Shown here piece by piece: positions 1-7,060 of a stretch of 16,505 nucleotides of DNA. Position 1 is the first letter of the stretch. Each line of letters opens with the position of its first letter. The notes under the pieces are model-generated. The model saw only the letters and a list, made by a program, of their open reading frames with translations, searched no databases and was not told where the DNA came from. The stretch is from Lachnospira sp. UBA4285 (GTDB lineage Bacteria > Bacillota > Clostridia > Lachnospirales > Lachnospiraceae): assembly GCA_002394965.1 (NCBI GenBank), contig DGVL01000127.1, positions 1 to 16,505 of the forward strand, in the 5' to 3' direction. Made by a program: the position numbers and the translations under genes.

Positions 1-1055
1 CGCAGACTGTTGGCACAGATCATGTCCAGATTTTTCTTTTCCAGTTTTCTTCTTGAATTTTCAATGAGATTCTCCGTCTCCATCGAAAAGCCGCAGAGAA
101 ACTGACCGTCATGCTTCATTGCGCCAAGCTCTCCCAGAATATCCCGCGTTCGTCTCAGATTCAGCCGCAGATCATCATCGCGCTTCTTTATTTTTTCATT
201 CGCCTTTGTCGCAGGAGTATAATCCGCCACGGCTGCCGCTTTAATAATGATATCGCTTTCCGGAGCATGTTCCATGCAGGCCGCATACATGTCCTGCGCG
301 CTCACAACCGGCACCGTGCATACCCACGGGATCCGAGGAAGGCTGACAGGGCCGGAGACAAGCGTGACATCCGCTCCGCGCAGCATCGCCGTCTCCGCCA
401 GGGCATACCCCATCCGGCCGGTCGAGTGATTGCTGATGAACCGGACCGGATCGATCGCCTCAACAGTTGGGCCTGCTGTCACAAGGACCTTTTTCCCCAC
501 AAGATTCCTGTCATATTCACAGGCGGCGCGGACCGTCTCAAACAAAATGCTGACATCCGGCAGCTTCCCCTCCCCCGTCTCGCCGCACGCCAGGCGGCCG
601 CTTGCCGGTGTGAGGACCCGCACCCCGTATCCGGCCAGGCGCCTGAGATTGTCCTGCGTGACCGGATTTTTATACATGCGGGTATTCATGGCCGGCGCCA
701 CGATCTTGGGGCACTCACAGGCGAGCCAGGTTGTGCTCAGCATGTCGTCTGCGATCCCCAGGGAAAGCTTCGCGAGGATGTCGGCACTCGCAGGAGCCAC
801 CAGGAAAACGTCCGCCTGTGCCGCCAGGGAAACATGCTCCACCGAGTACTGAAAGTTTCGGTCGAATGTATCGATCAGGCACTTGTTGGACGTAAGCGTC
901 TCAAATGTGATTGGATTGATAAAATGACAGGCGTTCTCCGTCATAAGAACGTGGACATCGCAGCCCGCCTTAACCAGACGGCTCGCCAGATCCGCCGCCT
1001 TGTACGCCGCAATCGATCCGGACACCCCAAGCAGGACGTGTTTTCCCTTCAGCAT
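1..1055 (-). CDS. coaBC: Bifunctional phosphopantothenoylcysteine decarboxylase / phosphopantothenate-cysteine ligase, C-terminus cut by window edge
   Basis: This enzyme makes 4'-phosphopantetheine in CoA synthesis: the CoaB half joins cysteine to phosphopantothenate and the FMN-dependent CoaC half decarboxylates the product. It is cytoplasmic. I translated 351 codons from ATG at 1055, starting MLKGKHVLLGVSGSIAAYK, a flavoprotein (HFCD) N-terminus. CoaC residues are visible: His74 in SVEHVSL, Asn124 in PAMNTRM, and Cys157 in LACGETGEGK, the substrate-clamp cysteine. The CoaB half begins near residue 188 with VTAGPTVEAIDPVRFISN, followed by AAAVADYTP and EKIKK (Lys288). Full-length relatives are about 400 residues, so roughly 50 are missing beyond the left edge. 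The start lies one base after the coaX stop, with GAGGA of the coaX 3' end serving as ribosome binding site, so translation is probably coupled. Confidence 0.96.
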   Translation of the reverse strand, partial: MLKGKHVLLGVSGSIAAYKAADLASRLVKAGCDVHVLMTENACHFINPITFETLTSNKCLIDTFDRNFQYSVEHVSLAAQADVFLVAPASADILAKLSLGIADDMLSTTWLACECPKIVAPAMNTRMYKNPVTQDNLRRLAGYGVRVLTPASGRLACGETGEGKLPDVSILFETVRAACEYDRNLVGKKVLVTAGPTVEAIDPVRFISNHSTGRMGYALAETAMLRGADVTLVSGPVSLPRIPWVCTVPVVSAQDMYAACMEHAPESDIIIKAAAVADYTPATKANEKIKKRDDDLRLNLRRTRDILGELGAMKHDGQFLCGFSMETENLIENSRRKLEKKNLDMICANSL

Positions 1056-1056
1056 A

Positions 1057-1884
1057 TCATTCCTCCACGTTTTTCAGATAAATGAGCTCCAGTCCTTTGA
1101 TGAGCAGACTGTTGTCGATGACGATGTCTTTCCGGCGGCAGACCGGTATCACAATGTGCGACAGGCCGCCCGTAGCAACGACCCGGCATCGCCCCGGACT
1201 GCTGATTCTGCTGTCCGGATCGCGCAGATCCGCCTCTTCCTCGATGCGCGCAAGCATCCCGTCAATCATGGATGCGTAGCCGTACACCGCGCCGCTTGCC
1301 ATACAGTCAACCGTGTTCCTGCCAATGACTTTTGGTGGCGCTTCCAGCGAAATACGCGGGAGCTGCGCCGTGCGTGTCACCAGTGAATCCACTGCCACCT
1401 GCAGCCCCGGAATAATGACACCGCCCGAGTAATTGCCCGCGGCATCCACCAGAGAGAAGGTAGTGGCCGTGCCGAAGTCAAGGATGATGACCGGCGCGCC
1501 GTATTCGGCGAGTGCACCGACCGCATCGACAATCTGGTCCGATCCGACCTGTTTCGGCTGGTCCATGCGTATATTGAGTCCCGTCCGGATTCCGGCACCG
1601 ACCAGAAGCGGGCGGATTCCAGTGACCTTCTCCACTGCCTCCCGGATCGGATGATTCAGCTGAGGGACAACAGACGAAAGAATAGCTCCCTTGATCGCCT
1701 CCGGGCTGATACCGTGCAGCTCCAGCAGCATCTTGAACGACACGGCGTACTCCAGCGCCGTCTTGGTGTGATCGGTTGATATGCGCTCCTCAAAATAAAT
1801 CTTTCTGCCGTCTGCAACTCCCACCACGATATTGGTGTTGCCCATGTCGATGGCCAGTATTGTGCCGCGGCGGTTTTCTTTCAT
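1057..1884 (-). CDS. coaX: Type III pantothenate kinase
   Basis: It phosphorylates pantothenate, the first step of CoA synthesis, in the cytoplasm. The 275-residue product has the ASKHA-fold signatures of CoaX: DMGNTN at residues 13-18 (phosphate-binding loop), GSDQ at 114-117 with the expected catalytic Asp116, DFGTATT at 136-142, GGVIIPG, and TGGLSHI near the C-terminus. The usual GADR motif reads GSDQ here, which looks like family variation rather than loss because the Asp is kept. The ATG at 1884 is chosen because AGGAGG (1894-1899) lies nine bases upstream; an in-frame extension to 2040 overlaps the neighbouring gene and has no family-like sequence. It sits 52 bases after the transporter gene and one base before coaBC, forming a pantothenate-to-CoA operon. 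Type III kinases are generally described as not feedback-inhibited by CoA. Confidence 0.95.
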   Translation of the reverse strand: MKENRRGTILAIDMGNTNIVVGVADGRKIYFEERISTDHTKTALEYAVSFKMLLELHGISPEAIKGAILSSVVPQLNHPIREAVEKVTGIRPLLVGAGIRTGLNIRMDQPKQVGSDQIVDAVGALAEYGAPVIILDFGTATTFSLVDAAGNYSGGVIIPGLQVAVDSLVTRTAQLPRISLEAPPKVIGRNTVDCMASGAVYGYASMIDGMLARIEEEADLRDPDSRISSPGRCRVVATGGLSHIVIPVCRRKDIVIDNSLLIKGLELIYLKNVEE

Positions 1885-1936
1885 ATTGAGATGCCTCCTG
1901 AAAATAAGCGACGGGATGCCCCCGCCGGGTGGTTGC

Positions 1937-2794
1937 TCAAAGATTCCGATTCTTCGCCTTTCTGATCGGCTTGCCGATGCCAAGCACCAGCACGCCGGCG
2001 ATGATCGCCTCGATGACGCCGTTGAAGGATATAATGCCAAGAATCACGCTCAGAACCGTGTCCGGGCTGATATTCAGAGCGGCCGCATAGGAGTCCCTGT
2101 ACAGGACATAGATCGACGGCATGACGATCAGTGTATTGGTAAGTGCCCCCGTGATTCCGGCGAGCGTATACGCGAGCACATCGCCCTTCTGCTTTCTCAC
2201 CGCCATGAAGATCAGAATAAATACAGCGATGGCTGCGGCGGTTGCGGCGGCAGAAGCCGCTGCTCCGGGAAGCCCTGCTTTCGCAGCGAATGCTCTCACG
2301 CCGAAGGCGACAAGAAGGGATACAAGCAAATCCAGTGCCGTCATCCCTATGCTCTTCTTGCCGGCTCTGTCAAGAGCCGTTACGCCTTTGAAGACATAGT
2401 GTGGAAGTACACCCACGAGAATCCGGGGCACAAAGCAGATGAACGCACTCTTCCAAATGCCGGACAGGCCGATCATGGAATAGGCCAGCACAGGCGAAAA
2501 AACAAACGCGGAGAGCGTCGAAGGCATATAGGTATTTTTCAGAAAACTTGTAAGACCGAATATAAATCCAAGGAACGCCCCTTGTGCAGGTCCGAGCAGG
2601 ATAGCTCCCAGAATAACCGGGACGTGAATAATCGTGGCATTAATGACGCCCAGTGGGATATACCCGAGAGGCGTAATGCTCATGAAGACGATAATCGCCG
2701 TAAAAAATGCCAGCAGAACCAGGTCTGCCGTGTTCTTGCGTACTCTGAGTGAACTGCCCTGTCCGGACTGGTTCCTTCCCGCTGTTGTTCTCAT
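1937..2794 (-). CDS. ECF transporter S component, PanT-like (probable pantothenate uptake)
   Basis: This is a multi-pass membrane protein of 285 residues, probably the substrate-binding S component of an energy-coupling-factor vitamin importer. The N-terminal half has the pattern of the uncharacterised-membrane-protein/PanT family: FTAIIVFMSITPLGYIPLG (residues 31-49), INATIIHVPVILGAILLGP (51-69) and FVFSPV (97-102), then CFVPRILVGV (120-129) and GALTNT (216-221). Pantothenate as substrate is inferred from the downstream coaX and coaBC genes. The start at 2794 is set by AGGAGG at 2804-2809, nine bases away; an earlier in-frame start at 2923 would place translation across the promoter. The protein is longer than usual for the family: an Ala-rich hydrophobic stretch at about 141-206 separates the two conserved parts and seems to add about two membrane helices. 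No ECF ATPase or T component lies nearby, as is normal for group II systems. Confidence 0.82.
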   Translation of the reverse strand: MRTTAGRNQSGQGSSLRVRKNTADLVLLAFFTAIIVFMSITPLGYIPLGVINATIIHVPVILGAILLGPAQGAFLGFIFGLTSFLKNTYMPSTLSAFVFSPVLAYSMIGLSGIWKSAFICFVPRILVGVLPHYVFKGVTALDRAGKKSIGMTALDLLVSLLVAFGVRAFAAKAGLPGAAASAAATAAAIAVFILIFMAVRKQKGDVLAYTLAGITGALTNTLIVMPSIYVLYRDSYAAALNISPDTVLSVILGIISFNGVIEAIIAGVLVLGIGKPIRKAKNRNL

Positions 2795-2846
2795 ATAGAT
2801 TTTCCTCCTGTTATCGTTCGCTTTCTGCGATACAACACAGTTATTT

Positions 2847-2855
2847 AGTATACCA
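2847..2855 (-). promoter_or_regulatory. Extended -10 promoter of the pantothenate/CoA operon
   Basis: On the minus strand the sequence TGGTATACT is an extended -10 element (TGn plus TATACT, positions 2852-2847). No good -35 hexamer is seen, as is common for extended -10 promoters. Transcription would start near 2840, giving a leader of about 45 bases before the ATG at 2794. Confidence 0.6.
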
Positions 2856-2908
2856 TCCTGTACAGCTCCCGTCTGCATGAAAAAGAAAACATGCGCCGGA
2901 CCCGGATG

Positions 2909-2917
2909 TGCTATAAT
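2909..2917 (+). promoter_or_regulatory. Extended -10 promoter of the small basic protein gene
   Basis: TGCTATAAT is a consensus extended -10 element (TATAAT at 2912-2917). The -35 region is poor. The start point would be near 2924, about 38 bases before the ATG at 2962. It faces away from the panT promoter, with the two -10 boxes about 60 bases apart. Confidence 0.65.
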
Positions 2918-2961
2918 AGACACGATTTATCTGCAATTCATTATATCGGAGGCTTTTTCAG

Positions 2962-3078
2962 ATGTCAAAAATGGGTAAGAAAAACAAAGATTCAAAGGAA
3001 GCGCAGACCAAGAAAGCTCTTCAGCAGCTTGCCGCTGTTGCGCGCCGTCAGCAGAAGAAAGCGGCAAAGAAAAAGTAA
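2962..3078 (+). CDS. 38-residue highly basic small protein of unknown function
   Basis: The reading frame begins MSKMGKKNKDSKEAQ and ends with a lysine-rich tail, QQKKAAKKK. It has 12 Lys and 2 Arg against 1 Asp and 1 Glu, with a central Ala/Gln/Leu-rich stretch (ALQQLAAVARRQQ, about residues 19-31) that could form an amphipathic helix. There is no signal peptide, membrane segment or cysteine. It looks genuinely expressed: GGAGG at 2948-2952 lies nine bases before the ATG, a consensus extended -10 lies 45 bases upstream, and a hairpin terminator follows within 35 bases. The composition suggests binding to nucleic acid or the ribosome, but that is inference only; I do not recognise a family. 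An internal Met at residue 4 is a possible alternative start, but the ribosome binding site favours 2962. Confidence 0.72.
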   Translation: MSKMGKKNKDSKEAQTKKALQQLAAVARRQQKKAAKKK

Positions 3079-3108
3079 CCCTGATAGAACCGATACCGTA
3101 TATAAAGC

Positions 3109-3154
3109 AAAAAGCAGCCGTCTGCAGGGAATCCATGCAGGCAGCTGCTTTCTT
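3109..3154. terminator. Bidirectional intrinsic terminator between the small basic gene and the SGNH esterase gene
   Basis: Arms AAGCAGC (3112-3118) plus CTGCA (3122-3126) pair with TGCAG (3136-3140) plus GCTGCTT (3144-3150), with a 3x3 internal loop and a nine-base loop. On the plus strand TTTCTT follows; on the minus strand a TTTTT run follows. It can end both the small-protein transcript and the esterase transcript, which converge here. Confidence 0.75.
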
Positions 3155-3175
3155 ATGATATACAACCGATACCGC

Positions 3176-3937
3176 TTACTTCATCTGCCCCAGAATCTCA
3201 GATGACAGTATCCCGGCGATGATATCCGCGCCCTCATCCGACGGATGCAGCCCGTCATACGTCAGGCCGATGGCTTCCGGCGGATACGGATATTCATCCC
3301 GGTCCGGATCGTACGGAACCCCGATATAGTCAGGATAGGACAGATCCGTCTCCTTTCCGTTCACCCGTTTGCGCTGAAACTTCACGGCATTGGCCACGGT
3401 GATGCCCGAGCGGTCATGCAGGTTGACCGGATATACATGTTCACCGCTGACACAGCTGAATATTGCCGCAGCGACATCTGACAGATTCTGTCCAGCCTCC
3501 GGGGCATAGCTCCCGTGGTCGATATGATGATGATCCAGACAATAGATAAAGTCGCTTCTCTCCACAGGGTTCATGACAAAAATGGGCGACGGGCTCACCT
3601 TTCGGATGTTTTCGATAATGCAGGCCAGATTGCCCAGAATCGTGCCAGGGCGCTTCCTGTCAAAATCTTCCTGTGTCCCGCAGGGGGTCTTGAAAGAAAA
3701 CCAGTCATTGGTTCCGAGAAGGATCGTGTAGAAGTCAACTTCCGGAAACGACATGTCCAGAAAATTCTCGGTTGCCGCTCCGTTTATTCCGCGGTTGATA
3801 ACCCGGACAGGCCCGATCTCCGGTTCGAGCTTTTCGACTGTCCTGGTCACATATCCCTTGTGAAGGCGGTATCCCGTCTCATCCAGATGGTCATTCAGAT
3901 ACGTGAACGAATCACCGATTGCACACCAGACTTTCAT
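3176..3937 (-). CDS. SGNH/GDSL-family hydrolase, probable carbohydrate acetylesterase
   Basis: The 253-residue protein carries all four SGNH blocks: GDSF at residues 8-11 with nucleophile Ser10, NRGING at 48-53 supplying the oxyanion Gly, GTND at 75-78 with Asn77, and DGLHP at 228-232 giving the Asp228-His231 pair. There is no signal peptide, so it should act in the cytoplasm. The start at 3937 follows AGGAGT (3945-3950) by seven bases, in the 15-base gap after the GH105-like gene, so the two are almost surely co-transcribed. By analogy with YesT next to the GH105 enzyme YesR in the Bacillus subtilis yes locus, it may remove acetyl groups from imported rhamnogalacturonan fragments. SGNH enzymes vary widely, so the substrate is inferred from context only. 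A terminator hairpin follows the stop. Confidence 0.85.
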   Translation of the reverse strand: MKVWCAIGDSFTYLNDHLDETGYRLHKGYVTRTVEKLEPEIGPVRVINRGINGAATENFLDMSFPEVDFYTILLGTNDWFSFKTPCGTQEDFDRKRPGTILGNLACIIENIRKVSPSPIFVMNPVERSDFIYCLDHHHIDHGSYAPEAGQNLSDVAAAIFSCVSGEHVYPVNLHDRSGITVANAVKFQRKRVNGKETDLSYPDYIGVPYDPDRDEYPYPPEAIGLTYDGLHPSDEGADIIAGILSSEILGQMK

Positions 3938-3952
3938 TCCAACAACTCCTTA

Positions 3953-4993
3953 TTATTTTTCCGACTCCAGCACCGCCGCAAAGAACGCCAGCGCAAGTCC
4001 CTGTCCCCATCCCTGGATCCATCTTCTGGTCACATTCCGGTATCCGTCTGCGTCCCGCATCACCGCAGTACCGCCGGATACATTTTCCACGGTGCCGTCC
4101 GGCGCGACGTTTTTCAGAACTCCTTCGATGGCCCGGTTGACATACTTGTAGTGCAGCGGATTTCCTGCTATCGTCATCGCGGCGGCAATTCCGGCAGATG
4201 CCGAAACCTCCTCATAGCTCTCCGGATCATCGATGATAGTCCGCCACAGGCCGTTTTCTGTCTGGTACATCTTCAGCGCGGAGAGCTGCAGATCAAGGCT
4301 TCCGCAGATATCCATGCACTGCGGATAAAGATACCAGCCCGGGAGATCGGGTTTCACATGTGACATCGTATACGCCGCCCACGCATTGGCACGCCCCCAG
4401 TGAATGCCGGACATATGGCTCTTCTTTACATTGGAATACCCGTGAAAGAACAATCCGTTTTTGTCCTGCAGATACAGAATGTGCCAGTACCACTGCTTCA
4501 GCGCGTCCGTGATCAACGTCTCATCATTGCGCTCAATTCCGACCCGAAGCAGCAGATAGGCAGCCATGAACAGCGTGTCGGCCCAGCACTGCTCCGGGAA
4601 GTCATTGTCACTCGAAACCGTGTGCTGCAGCACGCCATCTCCGAACCGGAGTGCCTTGTTCTCGAGATAATCGATCTGGCTGTCGAGAATATCCGAGTAC
4701 TTCGCATCCCCTGTCTTTTTGTACAGATCCAGCAGACAGTGCCCCATCGCGCAGGTGTTCACGTTGAGTCCCGGAAGTCCGAGGCTTATCAGCTCATCTA
4801 CGCGCTCTCTCACAATGTCCAGGTATTCGTCTTTTCCGGCCGCCGCTGCTCGGCAGATCCCGTAATATGCCACTCCGCAGGGCCACTCCCACGTCATATC
4901 CATCTGCATGGTGCGCTTTACAATCCTGTCCATTGCATCAAGCAATGCTCCCCGGTCAAAAACAAGACCTGTGTCCGCCTGATTTCCGCTCAT
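3953..4993 (-). CDS. Glycoside hydrolase family 88/105-like protein (unsaturated rhamnogalacturonyl or glucuronyl hydrolase)
   Basis: Members of this alpha/alpha-barrel family remove the terminal unsaturated uronic acid left by polysaccharide lyases, by hydration of its double bond. The 346-residue product shows WADTLFMAA at about residues 137-145, where Asp139 matches the catalytic Asp (Asp143 of YteR), then LYLQDKNGLFFHGY near 173-186, HWGRANAW at 198-205 and WIQGWGQG near the C-terminus. Length is typical and there is no signal peptide, so it acts on imported oligosaccharides. The second acidic residue expected about 55-60 residues before Asp139 is not obvious; that stretch reads LNVNTCAMGH. 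ATG at 4993 is preferred over an in-frame TTG at 5005 because GGGAGG (4998-5003) overlaps the latter. It is followed 15 bases later by the esterase gene. The exact sugar substrate cannot be read from sequence. Confidence 0.87.
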   Translation of the reverse strand: MSGNQADTGLVFDRGALLDAMDRIVKRTMQMDMTWEWPCGVAYYGICRAAAAGKDEYLDIVRERVDELISLGLPGLNVNTCAMGHCLLDLYKKTGDAKYSDILDSQIDYLENKALRFGDGVLQHTVSSDNDFPEQCWADTLFMAAYLLLRVGIERNDETLITDALKQWYWHILYLQDKNGLFFHGYSNVKKSHMSGIHWGRANAWAAYTMSHVKPDLPGWYLYPQCMDICGSLDLQLSALKMYQTENGLWRTIIDDPESYEEVSASAGIAAAMTIAGNPLHYKYVNRAIEGVLKNVAPDGTVENVSGGTAVMRDADGYRNVTRRWIQGWGQGLALAFFAAVLESEK

Positions 4994-5026
4994 AATTCCT
5001 CCCAATAGTTAATGAATCTGTCAAAG

Positions 5027-5063
5027 AAAAAGCTCCTGCCGGTTTAAATATGCCGACAGGAGC
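5027..5063 (-). terminator. Intrinsic terminator or attenuator between the permease pair and the GH105-like gene
   Basis: On the minus strand, arms GCTCCTG(T)CGG and CCG(G)CAGGAGC (5063-5053 with 5042-5032) form a ten-pair stem with one mismatch, followed directly by TTTTTCTTTG. It begins 20 bases after the permease stop. No promoter with correctly spaced boxes fits in the 33 bases between it and the GH105-like start, so partial read-through is the likely source of the downstream transcript. Confidence 0.78.
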
Positions 5064-5082
5064 AACGTATTGATGTCTGGCG

Positions 5083-5928
5083 TCAGCCCTTCAGGCCGGA
5101 TGTCGAGATACCTTCAACCAGGTAGCGCTGGAACGTAAGGAAGAGAACAACCGACGGGATCAGGGATACACAGGCCATGGCGAACATCGCGCCATAGTCT
5201 GACGATGTGCCCGGGTCAGAGAACAGTTTCAGTGCCAGAGATACCGGATACATGGCAGACTTGTTGACGTACATGAGGGCGGAAAGGAAATCATCCCATC
5301 TCCACATGAACGAGAAGATCGTGCCGGTAACCAGTGCCGGAACCATAAGCGGAAGAATGATCCGCACGAAGATCTGCCAGTATGAGCAGCCGTCAATCTT
5401 GGCCGCCTCGTCCAGATCCTTGGGAATACCGCCGATGAAGTTGCTGAACAGGTATACGAAGAATCCCTGGATCGCGAAGCAGTACGGTACGATGAGCGGA
5501 ATATAGGAGTTGACCCATCCCAGCTGCTTGTACCACAGGTACTGAGGGATCATGAGGACCTGTGCCGGAAGCATCATGGAAAGAAGCATAGCCGTGAACA
5601 GGACCTTCTTGCCTTTGAACTCGAATCTCGCGAAGCCGTATCCGACGAGCGCTGAAGAAACGATTGTACCAAGTGTTGCCGTGAGCGCGATGACCAGCGA
5701 GTTCCTGATGAAGCTTCCGAATCCTACACCGCCGAAGCCCTTCCAGCCGTTGACGTAGTTATCGGTCGTCCATGTCGTCGGGATCAGCTGTCCGGCTGTT
5801 GCAAAAATAGTGTTGGTCGGCTTGAAGGAGCTGAAGAGCATCCACAGCAGCGGATAAATCATCACGATTGCGAAGGCAAAAATGAAAATGTTCTTGATGA
5901 CAAATCCAGTTTTACTTTTCTTTTTCAT
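5083..5928 (-). CDS. Carbohydrate ABC transporter permease, MalG/CUT1 type
   Basis: This is one of two inner-membrane channel subunits of the sugar importer. The 281-residue protein has an N-terminal Lys-rich cytoplasmic end (MKKKSK), then TM1 IFIFAFAIVMIYPLLWMLF, five further hydrophobic segments, and the EAA loop that contacts the ATPase, EAAKIDGCSYWQIFVRIILP starting at Glu174. The C-terminus GISTSGLKG is typical of the MalG group. ATG at 5928 is chosen since GGAGG lies eight bases upstream; an earlier in-frame ATG at 5946 lies inside the upstream permease gene ahead of that ribosome binding site. One base separates it from the stop of the partner permease, implying translational coupling and equal amounts. 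No ATPase gene is present, so a shared MsmX-like ATPase is inferred. Confidence 0.94.
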   Translation of the reverse strand: MKKKSKTGFVIKNIFIFAFAIVMIYPLLWMLFSSFKPTNTIFATAGQLIPTTWTTDNYVNGWKGFGGVGFGSFIRNSLVIALTATLGTIVSSALVGYGFARFEFKGKKVLFTAMLLSMMLPAQVLMIPQYLWYKQLGWVNSYIPLIVPYCFAIQGFFVYLFSNFIGGIPKDLDEAAKIDGCSYWQIFVRIILPLMVPALVTGTIFSFMWRWDDFLSALMYVNKSAMYPVSLALKLFSDPGTSSDYGAMFAMACVSLIPSVVLFLTFQRYLVEGISTSGLKG

Positions 5929-5929
5929 T

Positions 5930-6856
5930 TTATAATCCTCCGTCATATACCCAGAACTTCTTGGTTGCGAACAGAACCGCGGTGACTGCCGAGATGATGA
6001 GAACCATCACCCAGGCCATTGCGGCGCCGTAACCGGTGTTGTAATAGGTGAAGGACTGATCATACATGTAGACGGTATAGAACTCAGTCGAGTACATCGG
6101 CTTGCCCTGCGTAATGATGTAACACTGCGTGAAGGCCAGGAAGCCGTTGATCAGCTGCATGACAAGGTTGAAGAAGATCGTCGGCGTGAGAAGCGGGAAT
6201 GTGATCTTCCAGAATCTCTTCCACCCGTTGGCACCGTCAACCATTGCCGCCTCATACAGCGACTGCGGGATCTGCTTGAGAGCTGACAGGAAGATCAGCA
6301 TGGACGATCCGAACTGCCATACGGCGAGAATGATAAGTACCCAGATTGCGGTCCTCGTATCACCAAGCCACGGGAAATTGATGCCCAGGATCCGGTTGAT
6401 GGTTCCGTCCGTGGCCCACATGCGCTTCCAGAGGACGGATACGGCAACAGATCCGCCGATGATAGAAGGCAGATAGTATGTCGCCCGGTAGAAGCCGGAG
6501 AGCTTATTGTTCTCGAGAAGAAGCATCGCGACAAAAAGTGCGAAGATCAGTCTCAGAGGTGTGGAAACCAGTGCAAAGTAAAAAGTTACGCCGATAGATT
6601 TCTGGTAGATTGCATCGCTTCCCATCTTAGCGAAGTTGTCCCATCCGATGAATACCGGCGGCTGAAGAATGTTGTACTGGCAGAATGCATAGTACAGCGA
6701 AATTGCCATCGGCACCACCATGAACATGAGGAAGCCGAACGTGAACGGCAACGTGAAAATGTAGCCGGCCGTTTTCTCGTTGTTGATCGGATTGCCGATT
6801 TTACGTTTCCTTGCGGGCGCAGAGGCGGCAGTCTTCACAGGTTGCTGATTGCCCAT
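5930..6856 (-). CDS. Carbohydrate ABC transporter permease, MalF/UgpA (CUT1) type
   Basis: This is the partner channel subunit of the importer, 308 residues with about six membrane helices; the first is GYIFTLPFTFGFLMFMVVPM after a basic N-terminus (ARKRK). The periplasm-side stretch VFIGWDNFAKM is typical of MalF/UgpA proteins, and the EAA loop EAAMVDGANGWKRFWKITFP starts at Glu202. ATG at 6856 follows AGGAG by eight bases; an in-frame GTG at 6865 is less well placed. It is the first gene of the permease block, preceded by its own AT-rich promoter region and, further upstream, by the terminator of the binding-protein gene. Its stop is one base from the start of the second permease. Confidence 0.94.
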   Translation of the reverse strand: MGNQQPVKTAASAPARKRKIGNPINNEKTAGYIFTLPFTFGFLMFMVVPMAISLYYAFCQYNILQPPVFIGWDNFAKMGSDAIYQKSIGVTFYFALVSTPLRLIFALFVAMLLLENNKLSGFYRATYYLPSIIGGSVAVSVLWKRMWATDGTINRILGINFPWLGDTRTAIWVLIILAVWQFGSSMLIFLSALKQIPQSLYEAAMVDGANGWKRFWKITFPLLTPTIFFNLVMQLINGFLAFTQCYIITQGKPMYSTEFYTVYMYDQSFTYYNTGYGAAMAWVMVLIISAVTAVLFATKKFWVYDGGL

Positions 6857-6887
6857 TTCAATCACTCCTTTTTATGAATATGAACTT

Positions 6888-6916
6888 ATTATACGATCTG
6901 CTTTTGTTTATTATAA
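6888..6916 (-). promoter_or_regulatory. Probable promoter of the permease genes
   Basis: On the minus strand TTATAA (6916-6911) and TATAAT (6893-6888) are separated by 17 bases, giving a start point near 6880 and a leader of about 25 bases. A second TATAAT at 6915-6910 overlaps the first box and could serve a start further upstream, where the -35 position (GGCAAT, 6938-6933) is poor, as expected if an activator is needed. Confidence 0.5.
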
Positions 6917-6921
6917 CGCAT

Positions 6922-6954
6922 AAAACCTACCCATTGCCTCAAAATTTCCTACTT
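6922..6954 (-). promoter_or_regulatory. Candidate regulator binding site upstream of the permeases
   Basis: Read on the minus strand, AAGTAGGAAATTT (6954-6942) is followed by GGGTAGGTTTT (6932-6922), two GTAGG cores 22 bases apart. The first matches 12 of 13 positions with an element upstream of the second binding-protein gene (10219-10231). The pair overlaps the -35 region of the TATAAT at 6915-6910, a position used by AraC-type activators. The link to the response regulator in this window is inference. Confidence 0.35.
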
Positions 6955-7002
6955 TTCTGATCTATACAAAACCAGTTTTTGTAAAATGTATCCAAACACC
7001 GC

Positions 7003-7044
7003 AAAAACGGGACTGCCAGGAGTACACCCTCCTGCAGCCCCGTT
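7003..7044 (-). terminator. Intrinsic terminator or attenuator after the first binding-protein gene
   Basis: The minus-strand hairpin pairs AACGGG, CTGC-type and CTCCT blocks (7006-7011 with 7039-7044; 7013-7016 with 7034-7037; 7018-7022 with 7029-7033) around a six-base loop and ends in TTTTT (7007-7003). It lies 16 bases after the stop at 7061 and separates the binding protein from the permeases. Confidence 0.8.
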
Positions 7045-7060
7045 GAGTTCTATTCAGGAA

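Noticed and set aside
111..1085. Long plus-strand open frame opposite coaBC
   Set aside because: It is antisense to a clearly recognisable enzyme, has a Cys/His/Arg-rich random-looking translation and no ribosome binding site.
1832..2752. Long plus-strand open frame opposite coaX and the PanT-like gene
   Set aside because: Its translation is low-complexity and hydrophilic, mirroring the membrane protein on the other strand; no family resemblance.
4400..5008. Plus-strand frame opposite the GH105-like gene
   Set aside because: The opposite strand encodes a recognised hydrolase; the translation resembles nothing known.
5019..5024. Perfect TTGACA on the minus strand before the GH105-like gene
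   Set aside because: At 17-18 bases spacing the -10 position coincides with the ribosome binding site, so it cannot drive a normal leader; no alternative -10 fits.
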